Below, in pieces: positions 8,290 to 17,434 of a DNA stretch of 64,000 nt. Where the stretch lies: positions 85,128 through 149,127 of the forward strand of contig JBGVOD010000006.1 in assembly GCA_045126215.1 (NCBI GenBank), written 5' to 3'. The notes beneath the pieces are model-generated. The model was given only the letters and a program-made list of their open reading frames with translations, had not been told where the DNA came from and did no database searches. This stretch comes from SVEL01 sp045126215. GTDB lineage: Bacteria > Bacillota > Clostridia > Lachnospirales > Lachnospiraceae. How positions within the stretch are numbered: the first letter of the stretch is position 1; each line of letters begins with the position of its first letter. The position numbers and the translations under genes are program-made.

Positions 8290-8359
8290 ATATTTACCTC
8301 GTATTTTAAACTTTTAAAATATAAAACTCTTTATTTCATTAGCAATGTCACTTTCTATT

Positions 8360-9079
8360 TTAACCTTCTTGTAAGTTATGTTTACCGTTACTTACTTTTG
8401 TTCTTTTATACAAAATGATATAATTTTGTAATAAATATTTGTGTCTGTTTCTTAATTTCTTTGTTTCTATAAAGATAGTATAACATAACAATTTAGTTTT
8501 GAAGTATATCTTTCCAAATGTCTTTGCAATAGCTTTTTTATCCTTATTATGCATATTCTTGTAGAACTTTGACAATGTACCAAAACTAAATACTTCTACT
8601 AATGCATAAATCGGTAGATTTCCCCCTTCATAATTTTCTCTAAAATTACGTACAAATGGTGCTCTAGAGTTACGTCTAATTTCTTCATTAATATCACTTA
8701 AAAAATCTGAATGATACCTCTCATCATCAAAATTTTCCGACTTCAAATATCCCAAAACACCATATTGTTCAGCAAAAAAATTAGCCAATCTGCATCTTAC
8801 ATTAATCTCAATTTTTTCTATTTCTGGAAAAATAATTTGTCGAAAATTTGCATTAAATAAATACAAATCTACTATTTCTTTAAATGTTATCTGCTTATTA
8901 TAATTCCCATTTTTTGATTTTAGATTAAGACTATATGCCTTTACCAGCCTAAAATATGAAATATCATTGAGTATTTTTTTTGCATACTTATCATCATCAA
9001 CAATCAATCCGATACTTTTCAAATTTTCAACTTGTTCATCAATTGTCATAGGAGGCTGATGTTTTTTTAATTCTCCCAT
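8360..9079 (-). CDS. Abi_2 (AbiD/AbiF-like) abortive-infection protein, probably with an altered C-terminus
   Basis: The first 190 residues fit the Abi_2 family of phage-exclusion proteins: KHQPPMTIDEQVENLKSIGL, ISYFRLVKAYSLNLK, IEKIEINVRCRLANFFAE, and IYALVEVFSFGTLSKFYKNM. Family members usually continue to about 280-320 residues and carry a conserved RN-x-CAHH (HEPN-like) motif near the end. Here the last 45 residues (after KTFGKIYF) are Lys/Tyr-rich and show only LRNRHKYLL, with no clear HEPN motif, so the gene may be truncated or frameshifted and inactive. It stands alone between two polysaccharide genes. Confidence 0.65.
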   Translation of the reverse strand: MGELKKHQPPMTIDEQVENLKSIGLIVDDDKYAKKILNDISYFRLVKAYSLNLKSKNGNYNKQITFKEIVDLYLFNANFRQIIFPEIEKIEINVRCRLANFFAEQYGVLGYLKSENFDDERYHSDFLSDINEEIRRNSRAPFVRNFRENYEGGNLPIYALVEVFSFGTLSKFYKNMHNKDKKAIAKTFGKIYFKTKLLCYTIFIETKKLRNRHKYLLQNYIILYKRTKVSNGKHNLQEG

Positions 9080-9103
9080 ATAATATACTTCTTAAAATTA
9101 AAA

Positions 9104-9144
9104 GACCCAACGTGGTCCGCATCGTTGAGAGGCGTGTTGGGTTC
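9104..9144 (-). terminator. Rho-independent terminator after the phosphohexomutase gene
   Basis: An AACCCAAC...GTTGGGT stem with one bulged base is followed, on the minus strand, by CTTTTAATTTT. It lies 70-105 bases past the stop of the mutase gene and before the Abi-like gene, so it closes the RfbC/mutase side of the transcript. Confidence 0.65.
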
Positions 9145-9210
9145 TGTTAATGATTATTATATGCAAATTTTTCAAAAAATCAATAGCATCTTCATATATT
9201 TACCTCAAAT

Positions 9211-10944
9211 TCATTCATTCACATAAGCCTCGACAACATCATTCTTTGCCTTTTCCAGCAGTTTTTCTGAATCCTCAATAGAATTTCCCTTTACGCCAAA
9301 GTAGAATTTAATCTTTGGTTCTGTTCCTGATGGTCTTGCAGCACACCAGAAATCATTTTCCAGTTCAAAATACATAACATTTGACTTTAGGAGGTCAAGC
9401 TGAGTCTTCTTGCCTGTTATTACATCAGTTCTTTCGCTATTATTATAATCTCTTATGGCAAGTACCTTTGCACCACCAATTGTAGCAGGAGGCTCATTTC
9501 TAAGCTTGTCCATAATGGACCCAATCTTCTTTACACCATCCAAACCTTTAAGGGTAACAGACTCTAAGCCTTCTTTGTAATATCCATATTTCTCATATAT
9601 GTCAAGCATAGCATCCCATAAGGTTTTTCTATGTTTCTTGCACCACGCAGCCACCTCACAAAGCATCATAACAGCAACGCATGCATCTTTATCTCTTGCA
9701 TAAGTACCCACAAGGCAACCATAACTCTCTTCAAGTCCAAATACATATTCATGTGAATGATTCTGTTCAAAGAATTTTATCTGTTCGCCTATATATTTAA
9801 AACCTGTTAAACACTCGATAACATCAAGACCATATGATTTTGCGATAGCATTAGCCATATTTGTTGTTACTATTGTAGTTACAAGTGCACCATTTTCAGG
9901 TAATGTCCCCATCGCCTTCTTCTCTCTCATGATATACTCACCAATAAGCATACCTGACATATTACCTGTAAAACTTACATATTCGCCAGTCTTATTGTCC
10001 TTTGCATACACTCCAAGCCTGTCTGCATCAGGATCTGTTGCCAATACTATATCTGCATCAACCTCTTTTGCAAGCTTAAGTGCAAGTTCAAAAGCTTTCT
10101 TATCTTCCGGATTTGGATATGCAACGGTCTTAAAATCAGGGTCCGGCATTTCCTGTTCCTTTACAACATATACCTTTTTGAAACCAAGTCTTTCAAGTAC
10201 TGTCCTGACTGGAATATTGCCTGTACCATGAAGTGGCGTGTATACAATCTTTATATCCTCTGCCATTTCCCTGATTATTTCAGGATGAATACTCTGCTTC
10301 ATCAGCTCTTTGTAATACTTTTCATCAATATCTGCACCAATTGTTTCATATAGTCCCACATTCTTTGCATCGTCAAGATCCATTGTCTTCACATCATCAA
10401 AGGATTCAATGCTATTAACCATATTTATAATATCTTTGTCTCTTGGAAATGTAATCTGTGCTCCATCTTCCCAATAAACCTTGTATCCATTATATTCAGC
10501 AGGGTTATGACTTGCTGTTATAACAATACCTGCCGTACAGTGTAGCTCCCTAACTGCAAAGGAAAGCTCTGGAGTAGGTCTAAGTGATTCGAACACAAAT
10601 GATTTTATACCATTTGCAGCAAGGCAAAGTGCTGCTTCATCTGCAAACTCTCCTGACATACGACGTGAATCATATGCTATTGCAACAGATTTGTTGATCA
10701 CATCTTCCTGTGAATTGATATAATTTGCAAGTCCCTGAGAAGCCTTACGCACTGTATAGATATTCATTCTGTTAGTTCCGGCACCGATTACACCTCGCAG
10801 TCCTCCAGTACCAAACTCAAGACTTCTGTAGAATCTGTCCTCTATCTCTTTTTCATCATCTGCAATAGCTTTAAGCTCTTCCTTTGTTTTTGCATCGAAG
10901 TATGATGAATTCATCCATTCCTTGTAGTTCTCTTTGTACGACAT
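9211..10944 (-). CDS. Phosphoglucomutase / phosphomannomutase
   Basis: Interconverts hexose-6-phosphate and hexose-1-phosphate, feeding glucose-1-phosphate to RfbA and mannose-1-phosphate to ManC. The 577-residue length and motif order match the long PgcA/PgmB-like alpha-phosphohexomutases: GGLRGVIGAGTNRMN near the start, the phosphoserine loop TASHNPAEYNGYKVYW, the metal loop DPDADRLGVYA, the sugar loop GLEESYG, and the phosphate loop ARPSGTEPKIKFYF at the end. It follows a rhamnan synthesis gene by 40 bases and ends the operon before a terminator. Specificity for glucose or mannose cannot be told from sequence. Confidence 0.92.
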   Translation of the reverse strand: MSYKENYKEWMNSSYFDAKTKEELKAIADDEKEIEDRFYRSLEFGTGGLRGVIGAGTNRMNIYTVRKASQGLANYINSQEDVINKSVAIAYDSRRMSGEFADEAALCLAANGIKSFVFESLRPTPELSFAVRELHCTAGIVITASHNPAEYNGYKVYWEDGAQITFPRDKDIINMVNSIESFDDVKTMDLDDAKNVGLYETIGADIDEKYYKELMKQSIHPEIIREMAEDIKIVYTPLHGTGNIPVRTVLERLGFKKVYVVKEQEMPDPDFKTVAYPNPEDKKAFELALKLAKEVDADIVLATDPDADRLGVYAKDNKTGEYVSFTGNMSGMLIGEYIMREKKAMGTLPENGALVTTIVTTNMANAIAKSYGLDVIECLTGFKYIGEQIKFFEQNHSHEYVFGLEESYGCLVGTYARDKDACVAVMMLCEVAAWCKKHRKTLWDAMLDIYEKYGYYKEGLESVTLKGLDGVKKIGSIMDKLRNEPPATIGGAKVLAIRDYNNSERTDVITGKKTQLDLLKSNVMYFELENDFWCAARPSGTEPKIKFYFGVKGNSIEDSEKLLEKAKNDVVEAYVNE

Positions 10945-10983
10945 AAAATTTTCCTCGTCTTCCTTAATATCAATATCAAAAAA

Positions 10984-13893
10984 TTATTTCTCAGGTATCA
11001 GCTTGGAAAGCTTTTCAAATACATTTATATCTTCATCTGTACAGAAATTGTCTTCCATAACAAACTGCTTCTTTAAACCTTCATCAATAATATCTTCCTC
11101 AACAGCCATACGTATAAGCTCCTCATATACATCTTTGTTGCATATTATATCTGTAAATGACATTGTCGAGGATACTAGTGAATAAAAGTCTTTTGCGAAA
11201 TTAATTGCACCTTCATGAATATCATCCAGTAATTTCTTATATTCATCAGATTTATCATCTTTTGCAAATACTGGTCCATTATCCCCCATATAAATAAACT
11301 GTGCATCCATAGATGTCAGAACTGCTTCAAGCAACAGACTATATCTATGAATACTTGATGTAGATGCAGGTGCAATCAAATCATTTTCAATATATCTTGC
11401 CTCCATACTACTTCCCTGTATTTTCATAGGAATCTTCTTTCCATCCGTTGCAAAGTAGAATCCTGCGTGCGCTACATCCATAATTTTTGACAGATAATAC
11501 TGAATACTTCCTGAATATCCAATATCAAAAAGCGCTGATTTTTCTATCTTTATATTATCTTTTATATACTTTAGATAGCTATCTCTCTCCTGTGACGCCT
11601 TGTTCAATATATTTTCATTAAATCTTTCGATAATGCCATATACTCTTACAGCATCCCCCGGAAGGGCAATTGCCATATCTTTTTCTGCAAAATCCTCTGA
11701 AATAATATTTACCATGTCTGCCGTATTGCAAGGTTCTGCTTTATCATTTACTTTACTTCTTTCTTCAGAAGGTTCTAATATATCAATACCAAATCTTCCA
11801 GCAAGAAGTCCCTCTAAACTACCTTCATAGTATACATTTAAAGCTTCTCTGATATCTGATTCATCCTTTAGGGAAGCCACCATAGATGAGCGCCTTGAAG
11901 TATATAGATATTTGCCTGTTATTTCTGATAATTCCTGAAAGTTCTGTTTCATAATATCAAAAATCTTTTCAAATAAATATCCCTCTCTTGCCAGGAATAA
12001 TATCTGTTTTATACCTTGTTCTTTGGCTCTTCTAACAGCCCATGACATATAATCACATACCACAGGTCCAATGAAACAATATCCAAAATCAAAAGGACTC
12101 TCTATTTTCAATTCAAACCTCTGACTGTTCAAAGCATATGGACTATTTAATTTCTTTTCAAGAAGTAAGCCCATCGCAATACTGTCAACATATGTGCGCT
12201 GGCATTTTCTATAAGCTCGTCCTGCATTAGTGAGATTAAATAACTCCTTTGCAGACAGAACATGATGAACATATATACCCATATCACCTGGAATCTGTGT
12301 ATCAGACAATTCATTATCGCCTACATGCATGATCTCTTTTCCTTTAAAAGTATCAAGGAAAAGCTTCCACATTGAACCATCTTCTTTTCTTGCCTGTTTT
12401 TCAGATGATATCCATAACTCATCATATTCCGTTATTCCATTTTCCCTAAGAATAGGCTCTAATTCCTTTGAGGTAAGATACATATCAGATACAAGAACGA
12501 CCTTTTTGTGGAGCGTATTCTTGATAGCATTCATTGCACCTACAATTTCTTTTCTAGGTACGAGGAATTTTTTCTCTATATCCACCTCAGCACTTTTGAT
12601 AATTTCACATTTTTCCTGTGAAAACCCAGAGATTTTCATTAGCTCTTCATATATATCATCAATAGTGTAATCGCTCTTTCTACCACTCTTTCGAAGATTC
12701 TTCTCAGCTTTCTTCCTAAGCTTTCTATAATCAATATCAATATTTTTCTTAGACTTTAAATACTCCTTTGTAATGTCAAACAAATCATCAGGATTTACAG
12801 CCTTTCTCATAAGCAACGTGTCAAATATGTCAAAAGATACTACATCATACCTGTCAGCCTCCATCACTAATCTTTCAGCTGACTTTTCCCAGTACTGGTT
12901 AAGATTCTTTCTACCATATCCTATAGTGAAATCATCTGTTTCATCATCATACACAGCCACCTTATATCCCTGCATTTTAACTAATGCACCAAGACAACGT
13001 TCAAAGGCATGTGCTATTGTGCCATCCTTCTGTCCCGCCTCCTCAGGAAAATCTGTAATTTTGAAATTTGCTTTGAGAAATGGCATCAATACTGAAACAC
13101 GTCCCCAGAACATAGTACCCACCGGAAAATCTACATATGTCTGATATTCCTTATCATGCATACCTATCTTTCCCATAAGTTCTTCTCTGGAATATTTATT
13201 TGACAACCATGAATGACCACAATATGTTATCCCTGGATACGTTTCAGGATATACAAGTGCTACATCTTCATTACTTTCAAGCATGTAAAAATTTCTCTTT
13301 ACCTGCTCCTCACTACCCATAAGTCCGTCTAACAAATACGTTCTCCATCCAACCTGTTCCTTGCCTGTATATAATGATTTTTTGCTATGAACATGGCAAA
13401 TATAATCATATTTCGAAAGCTCATTTGCGAAATATACAAGAATAGGCGCAACATCTCTCCCTCTATTTGGTACCTTTTTTATAAGCACCTTATCTATATT
13501 TCGTATATTGCTTGTTTTTTCGTATACTAAATCATTGCATGAGTCATCAACCACAGAAATATATAGGTCAAATTTATATGGGATATGATTAAAATACTCT
13601 ACAAACTCATCTAGTAAATCAATATAAAACAAATGAAGCTGTATAGCTATTTTCTTATCCATCTTGAAATTCAAAAACTCATCGTAATTGATCGATTTAT
13701 TTTTTTTCTTTTTCTTTACCCTAGTCTGTTTCCATATAATATATGAAGGTGTGTTCTTCATAAAACAGCCAAAAACTGTAAAAAAACAGTTTTTGGCCTT
13801 TGTTTTAAAACTTGATGATATAGGAAGCTTGTGATATGCCTTTCTTAAACACTTCTCTACTAAATTTATAAGCTTTTTTATTTTTCTACTCAT
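10984..13893 (-). CDS. Rhamnan synthesis protein F domain fused to a HAD-like domain and a C-terminal unknown domain
   Basis: Large (969 aa) cytoplasmic protein in rhamnose-polysaccharide assembly. Residues about 75-330 are an RgpF domain (IAIQLHLFYIDLLDEFVEYF, NRGRDVAPILVYF, HVHSKKSLYTG, FPEEAGQKDGTIAHAFER), a glycosyltransferase-like family involved in rhamnan and group polysaccharide synthesis. Residues about 350-580 are a HAD-like module (VVSFDIFDTLLMRK, LVSDMYLTSKEL, HVGDNELSD). The rest (LFLAREGYLFEKIF, FDIGYSGSIQYYLS) is a conserved but uncharacterised domain seen again in the 52-53.8 kb gene. It lies between RfbC and the phosphohexomutase. Its exact reaction is not established. Confidence 0.8.
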   Translation of the reverse strand: MSRKIKKLINLVEKCLRKAYHKLPISSSFKTKAKNCFFTVFGCFMKNTPSYIIWKQTRVKKKKKNKSINYDEFLNFKMDKKIAIQLHLFYIDLLDEFVEYFNHIPYKFDLYISVVDDSCNDLVYEKTSNIRNIDKVLIKKVPNRGRDVAPILVYFANELSKYDYICHVHSKKSLYTGKEQVGWRTYLLDGLMGSEEQVKRNFYMLESNEDVALVYPETYPGITYCGHSWLSNKYSREELMGKIGMHDKEYQTYVDFPVGTMFWGRVSVLMPFLKANFKITDFPEEAGQKDGTIAHAFERCLGALVKMQGYKVAVYDDETDDFTIGYGRKNLNQYWEKSAERLVMEADRYDVVSFDIFDTLLMRKAVNPDDLFDITKEYLKSKKNIDIDYRKLRKKAEKNLRKSGRKSDYTIDDIYEELMKISGFSQEKCEIIKSAEVDIEKKFLVPRKEIVGAMNAIKNTLHKKVVLVSDMYLTSKELEPILRENGITEYDELWISSEKQARKEDGSMWKLFLDTFKGKEIMHVGDNELSDTQIPGDMGIYVHHVLSAKELFNLTNAGRAYRKCQRTYVDSIAMGLLLEKKLNSPYALNSQRFELKIESPFDFGYCFIGPVVCDYMSWAVRRAKEQGIKQILFLAREGYLFEKIFDIMKQNFQELSEITGKYLYTSRRSSMVASLKDESDIREALNVYYEGSLEGLLAGRFGIDILEPSEERSKVNDKAEPCNTADMVNIISEDFAEKDMAIALPGDAVRVYGIIERFNENILNKASQERDSYLKYIKDNIKIEKSALFDIGYSGSIQYYLSKIMDVAHAGFYFATDGKKIPMKIQGSSMEARYIENDLIAPASTSSIHRYSLLLEAVLTSMDAQFIYMGDNGPVFAKDDKSDEYKKLLDDIHEGAINFAKDFYSLVSSTMSFTDIICNKDVYEELIRMAVEEDIIDEGLKKQFVMEDNFCTDEDINVFEKLSKLIPEK

Positions 13894-13955
13894 ATATCTC
13901 CTAATATGGTGTAAAATATATTTACATATTCAAAAGAAATTTCGTATATAGTATA

Positions 13956-14516
13956 TTATCTAGCAAATTCTTTAATTCCATTCCATTTCTGATCTTTCTC
14001 AGAAATAATTAAATCTTCTTTTGTCATTCCTTCTGGCATTGGCCATTCTACACCAATTTCAGGATCATCCCACTTAAGACCATCCTCATCATTTGGATGA
14101 TAGAAGTCTGTGCATTTATACGCAAATTCAGCTGAATCAGATAACACAATAAAGCCATGAGCAAAATTCTTTGGAATAAAGAACTGCTTCTTATTCTCAG
14201 CTGATAAAATAACGCCATACCACTTTCCAAAAGTCTTAGAACCTTCTCTTAAGTCAACTGCCACATCAAATACTTCACCACTTACGACTCTAACAAGCTT
14301 GTCCTGTGGAAACTCTTTTTGGAAATGAAGACCTCTAAGAACCCCCTTCTTTGAACTAGACTGGTTGTCCTGTACAAACTCCATGTCAATACCTGCAGCT
14401 ACATAGTCATTCTTATTATATGACTCCATAAAGTAACCACGCTCGTCACCAAATACTGCTGGTGTAATAACCTTAAGTCCTTCTATTTCACATGTTTCAA
14501 CTGTAATCTTTCCCAT
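13956..14516 (-). CDS. rfbC: dTDP-4-dehydrorhamnose 3,5-epimerase
   Basis: Third enzyme of dTDP-L-rhamnose synthesis; epimerises C3 and C5 of dTDP-4-keto-6-deoxyglucose. The 186-residue cupin-fold product has FGDERGYFMESYN, QDNQSSSKKGVLRGLHFQ (catalytic His region), GEVFDVAVDLREGS, IPKNFAHGFIVLSD and YKCTDFYHPNDEDGL with the expected spacing. GAGGAAGAACA precedes the ATG. RfbA is immediately upstream, RfbB and RfbD are further upstream on the same strand, so all four rhamnose enzymes are present in the window. Confidence 0.96.
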   Translation of the reverse strand: MGKITVETCEIEGLKVITPAVFGDERGYFMESYNKNDYVAAGIDMEFVQDNQSSSKKGVLRGLHFQKEFPQDKLVRVVSGEVFDVAVDLREGSKTFGKWYGVILSAENKKQFFIPKNFAHGFIVLSDSAEFAYKCTDFYHPNDEDGLKWDDPEIGVEWPMPEGMTKEDLIISEKDQKWNGIKEFAR

Positions 14517-14603
14517 TGTTCTTCCTCAACTTTCTTACTCTTTTCATATATTTAGATTATATAGATTGTTCCGTACTTTATATTCTCACAATCCTAACAA
14601 ATA

Positions 14604-15473
14604 TTATAATCCATTTGCAACATCTACAAGATACTGTCCATATTCTGTCTTCATAAGTGGTTTTGCAAGTTCAAGAAGCTGTTCCTTATCAATAAAGCCT
14701 CTCTTATATGCAATTTCTTCAATACATGAAATATATAATCCCTGACGTTTTTGGAATGCTGCCACGAAATCTGCTGCAGCAAGGAGCATATCATGATTAC
14801 CTGTATCAAGCCATGCAAAACCTCTTCCAAGTGTTTCAACCTGAAGAGTTCCTCTTCTTAAATATTCATTATTAATTGACGTAATCTCAATCTCTCCTCT
14901 TGCTGAAGGCTTAACATTCTTTGCAATCTCGACTACATCATTGTCATAGAAGTAAAGACCTGGAACAGCATAGTTTGACTTTGGATTCTGTGGCTTTTCT
15001 TCAATAGAAAGTGCCTTTCCTGTTTCATCAAACTCAACTACACCGTACTCTCTTGGGTCCTTTACATAATATCCAAATATTGTAGCACCCTTTTCTCTTG
15101 ATGCTGCTGATTTAAGAACCTTCGAAAAGCTCTGACCATAAAAGATATTATCTCCAAGTACTAGAGCAACATTATCTGAACCAATAAAATCAGCTCCTAT
15201 GATAAATGCATCTGCAAGTCCTCTTGGCTGTTCCTGAATAGCGTACTGAATATCCATACCAAGCTGTGAACCATCACCTAATAATTCTTTAAACACTGGC
15301 AAATCTCTAGGTGTAGAGATAATCAATACCTCTCTGATACCTGCCAACATAAGTGTAGATAACGGATAATAAATCATTGGCTTATCATATACCGGCATAA
15401 TCTGCTTTGAGATAGCCTTTGTAAGTGGATAAAGTCTTGTTCCCGAACCGCCTGCTAAAATAATACCTTTCAT
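14604..15473 (-). CDS. rfbA: Glucose-1-phosphate thymidylyltransferase
   Basis: First step of dTDP-L-rhamnose (and dTDP-3-amino-sugar) synthesis: dTTP plus glucose-1-phosphate gives dTDP-glucose. The product shows GIILAGGSGTRLYPLT, KQIMPVYDKPMIYYPLSTLM, LVLGDNIFYG, GYYVKDPREYGVVEFD, EEKPQNPKSNYAVPGLYFYD and GFAWLDTGNHDML. About 289 residues, the normal length. The start at 15473 is chosen because GGAGGAAAGAA lies directly before it and the conserved strand begins at residue 2; the frame is open 24 codons further upstream without support. Confidence 0.96.
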   Translation of the reverse strand: MKGIILAGGSGTRLYPLTKAISKQIMPVYDKPMIYYPLSTLMLAGIREVLIISTPRDLPVFKELLGDGSQLGMDIQYAIQEQPRGLADAFIIGADFIGSDNVALVLGDNIFYGQSFSKVLKSAASREKGATIFGYYVKDPREYGVVEFDETGKALSIEEKPQNPKSNYAVPGLYFYDNDVVEIAKNVKPSARGEIEITSINNEYLRRGTLQVETLGRGFAWLDTGNHDMLLAAADFVAAFQKRQGLYISCIEEIAYKRGFIDKEQLLELAKPLMKTEYGQYLVDVANGL

Positions 15474-15587
15474 TTCTTTCCTCCATATAAATATATAATT
15501 ATTCAGAGCAAAAAGTGGATTGCACCCTTTGCACACCATTTGCATCCTTTCGGAGCATTTTTACTGTATCGGACTTTCCTATCTAGT

Positions 15588-15633
15588 AAAAAGTGGCATA
15601 CTAACGCACACTCGGCATTAGTATACCACTTTA
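15588..15633 (-). terminator. Strong terminator after the GH25 lysozyme gene
   Basis: Arms AAAGTGG-ATACTAA and TTAGTAT-CCACTTT pair over about 15 bases around a 12-base loop. On the minus strand the stem is followed by TTTTTAC. It separates the lysozyme transcript from the downstream rfbA gene. Confidence 0.8.
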
Positions 15634-15657
15634 TTCCATTATATACAATTTTTTTTT

Positions 15658-17328
15658 CTATTTTACTAAATATACATCCATATCTACGTATCCAGATATT
15701 CCATCAACTTTTCCCTTGCTGGTATACTGCCACATAACAAAATCTCTATCAAAGTCAGGAGTATTTGTCCACCATGCAAGCCATATATTATATTTATCAA
15801 TCATTGGATTTGTTAGTTTATTGTTAAACCAATCTGCACTTGCATATGTTCCCCCTGTATATCCCGCAGCATTAACTCCCTCTATATATTTTATACAAAA
15901 GTTACACAAATCTTCATTTGAAGGCATCCCATTTATACCTTTATATCCATCTGCGTCTTCCATATCAAAGTACACACCCATCGAAGGATTTCTTCCTTCC
16001 AGCATTCTTAAAGTATGTGATATTTCACTATCCACATCATCATAATTAAGTGCATATGAATATAAATAAACACCATATGGAATATTATATAGTTCACACA
16101 TATCCATATTTCTGATTGCTTTTGAATCATCCTGATAAACTAAATCATTACCATAACCAATTCTAATTATAGCAAACTCTATACCATCCTCCTTCACCTT
16201 CTGCCAATCAATATCACCTTGATAAGACGAAACATCTATTCCTGTCTTTGATTTTAGTATCCCATTATTATCAAAGAAATATTTCCTACCATCTATATCC
16301 TGCCACCCTGTTAATCTTATGTAATTAACATAATATACTTTTCCTGTCGGTAAATTTGCCCATCCATTTAGTGGATATATACTAGCTTGTCTTCTTTCTT
16401 TATATCCAAAGTTCAGATAATGCTGATAATATGCTTGCATATTATTCTCATATGCATTCTTAAGATCCGGATATGTATCCATATAATATTTTGGGTCAAA
16501 AGTCTCCTTTGCCTGTCGACCTTCTTTCATACCGAAACTCACAAAGTGTAAAATCAATGCTCTGGCATTATCTCCAATAGCATTCTGTAAATCTGGATAT
16601 CTCTCAAGGTAGTATTCTTTATCGTATATAAGACTATAATCAATACCATTTATGCAATAATCCGGCATTCCGCTTCTTTTTTCTCTTATACCAAATACGA
16701 AATAATGTATGTAATATCTTTTATAATCATCACCATATGCCCTTTTTAAATCCGGATATCTACTCATATATACATTGATATCAAAATTAGGACTAGCAAC
16801 TCTTTTTTCCATTATTCCAAAGTTTACAAAATGTGAAAATAATGCTGAAGGATTAAAACCTATAGCCTTCTCAATATCTGGATATTTTTGCATATAATAA
16901 TTTGCATCAAAAACATCTTTATAATCATATCCATCATAATATGTATAACTATTTCCTTTTCTTCCTTCTCTTATACCAAATGACATAAAATGTTTATAAT
17001 ACATTACAGTATTATCCCCATATGCTTTATTTAAATCAGGGTATATATTTCTATAATACTGTGGATTAAAAGACTCCTTTGCCTGTCGTCCCTCTTTCAT
17101 CCCAAAGTTCACAAAATGCGCCAGCAATGCTTTTTTATTGTATCCTATTGCATTTCTTAAATCGGGATATTTATTATAATAATAATCACTATCATATACA
17201 TCTGAATAATCCACACCATTGTATACATTTTCAACATCTGCATAAACTTTAAAATTATACGGCAAAAGTAATATCATTATTAAACTCAATATAAAACTAG
17301 CTAAAATCTTAAATATTTTTCTATTCAT
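15658..17328 (-). CDS. Secreted GH25 lysozyme with six N-terminal YPDL repeats
   Basis: Exported cell-wall hydrolase. Residues 1-30 form a signal peptide (basic start, long hydrophobic run, cleavage near VYA-DV). Residues about 45-335 contain six repeats of about 40-50 residues with the core YYxxxYPDLxxA and HFxxFGxxEGR, alternating between two subtypes (AIG...ALLAHF and AYGD...YYKHF), i.e. three pairs. A short glucan/choline-binding-like segment (GWQDIDGRKYFFDNNGIL) leads into a GH25 domain (TGIDVSSYQGDIDW, YFDMEDADG, DMDVYLV) that retains the catalytic Asp and the DxE pair. It probably trims peptidoglycan at the cell surface. The gene has its own flanking terminators within the rhamnose region. 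Confidence 0.93.
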   Translation of the reverse strand: MNRKIFKILASFILSLIMILLLPYNFKVYADVENVYNGVDYSDVYDSDYYYNKYPDLRNAIGYNKKALLAHFVNFGMKEGRQAKESFNPQYYRNIYPDLNKAYGDNTVMYYKHFMSFGIREGRKGNSYTYYDGYDYKDVFDANYYMQKYPDIEKAIGFNPSALFSHFVNFGIMEKRVASPNFDINVYMSRYPDLKRAYGDDYKRYYIHYFVFGIREKRSGMPDYCINGIDYSLIYDKEYYLERYPDLQNAIGDNARALILHFVSFGMKEGRQAKETFDPKYYMDTYPDLKNAYENNMQAYYQHYLNFGYKERRQASIYPLNGWANLPTGKVYYVNYIRLTGWQDIDGRKYFFDNNGILKSKTGIDVSSYQGDIDWQKVKEDGIEFAIIRIGYGNDLVYQDDSKAIRNMDMCELYNIPYGVYLYSYALNYDDVDSEISHTLRMLEGRNPSMGVYFDMEDADGYKGINGMPSNEDLCNFCIKYIEGVNAAGYTGGTYASADWFNNKLTNPMIDKYNIWLAWWTNTPDFDRDFVMWQYTSKGKVDGISGYVDMDVYLVK

Positions 17329-17362
17329 TTTTTCATCCTCTTATAACTCTTTAATATTGGTT

Positions 17363-17391
17363 ATTATAACATAAAAAGGAACATGTTGCCA
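17363..17391 (-). promoter_or_regulatory. Possible promoter of the GH25 gene
   Basis: A perfect TATAAT -10 box (minus strand, 17363-17368) lies 35 bases before the lysozyme start. The corresponding -35 (TGGCAA-like) is weak and would overlap the upstream terminator stem. The position between two terminators supports a separate promoter here. Confidence 0.35.
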
Positions 17392-17404
17392 CATGTTCCT
17401 TTTA
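17373..17404 (-). terminator. Terminator after rfbB
   Basis: A perfect 13-base stem (AAAAGGAACATGT / ACATGTTCCTTTT) closes on a 4-base loop and ends in a T-run on both strands. It lies 30 bases past the rfbB stop and ends the rhamnan export transcript. Confidence 0.85.
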
Positions 17405-17434
17405 TTTACAAATAACAATATATGGGAAATTATT

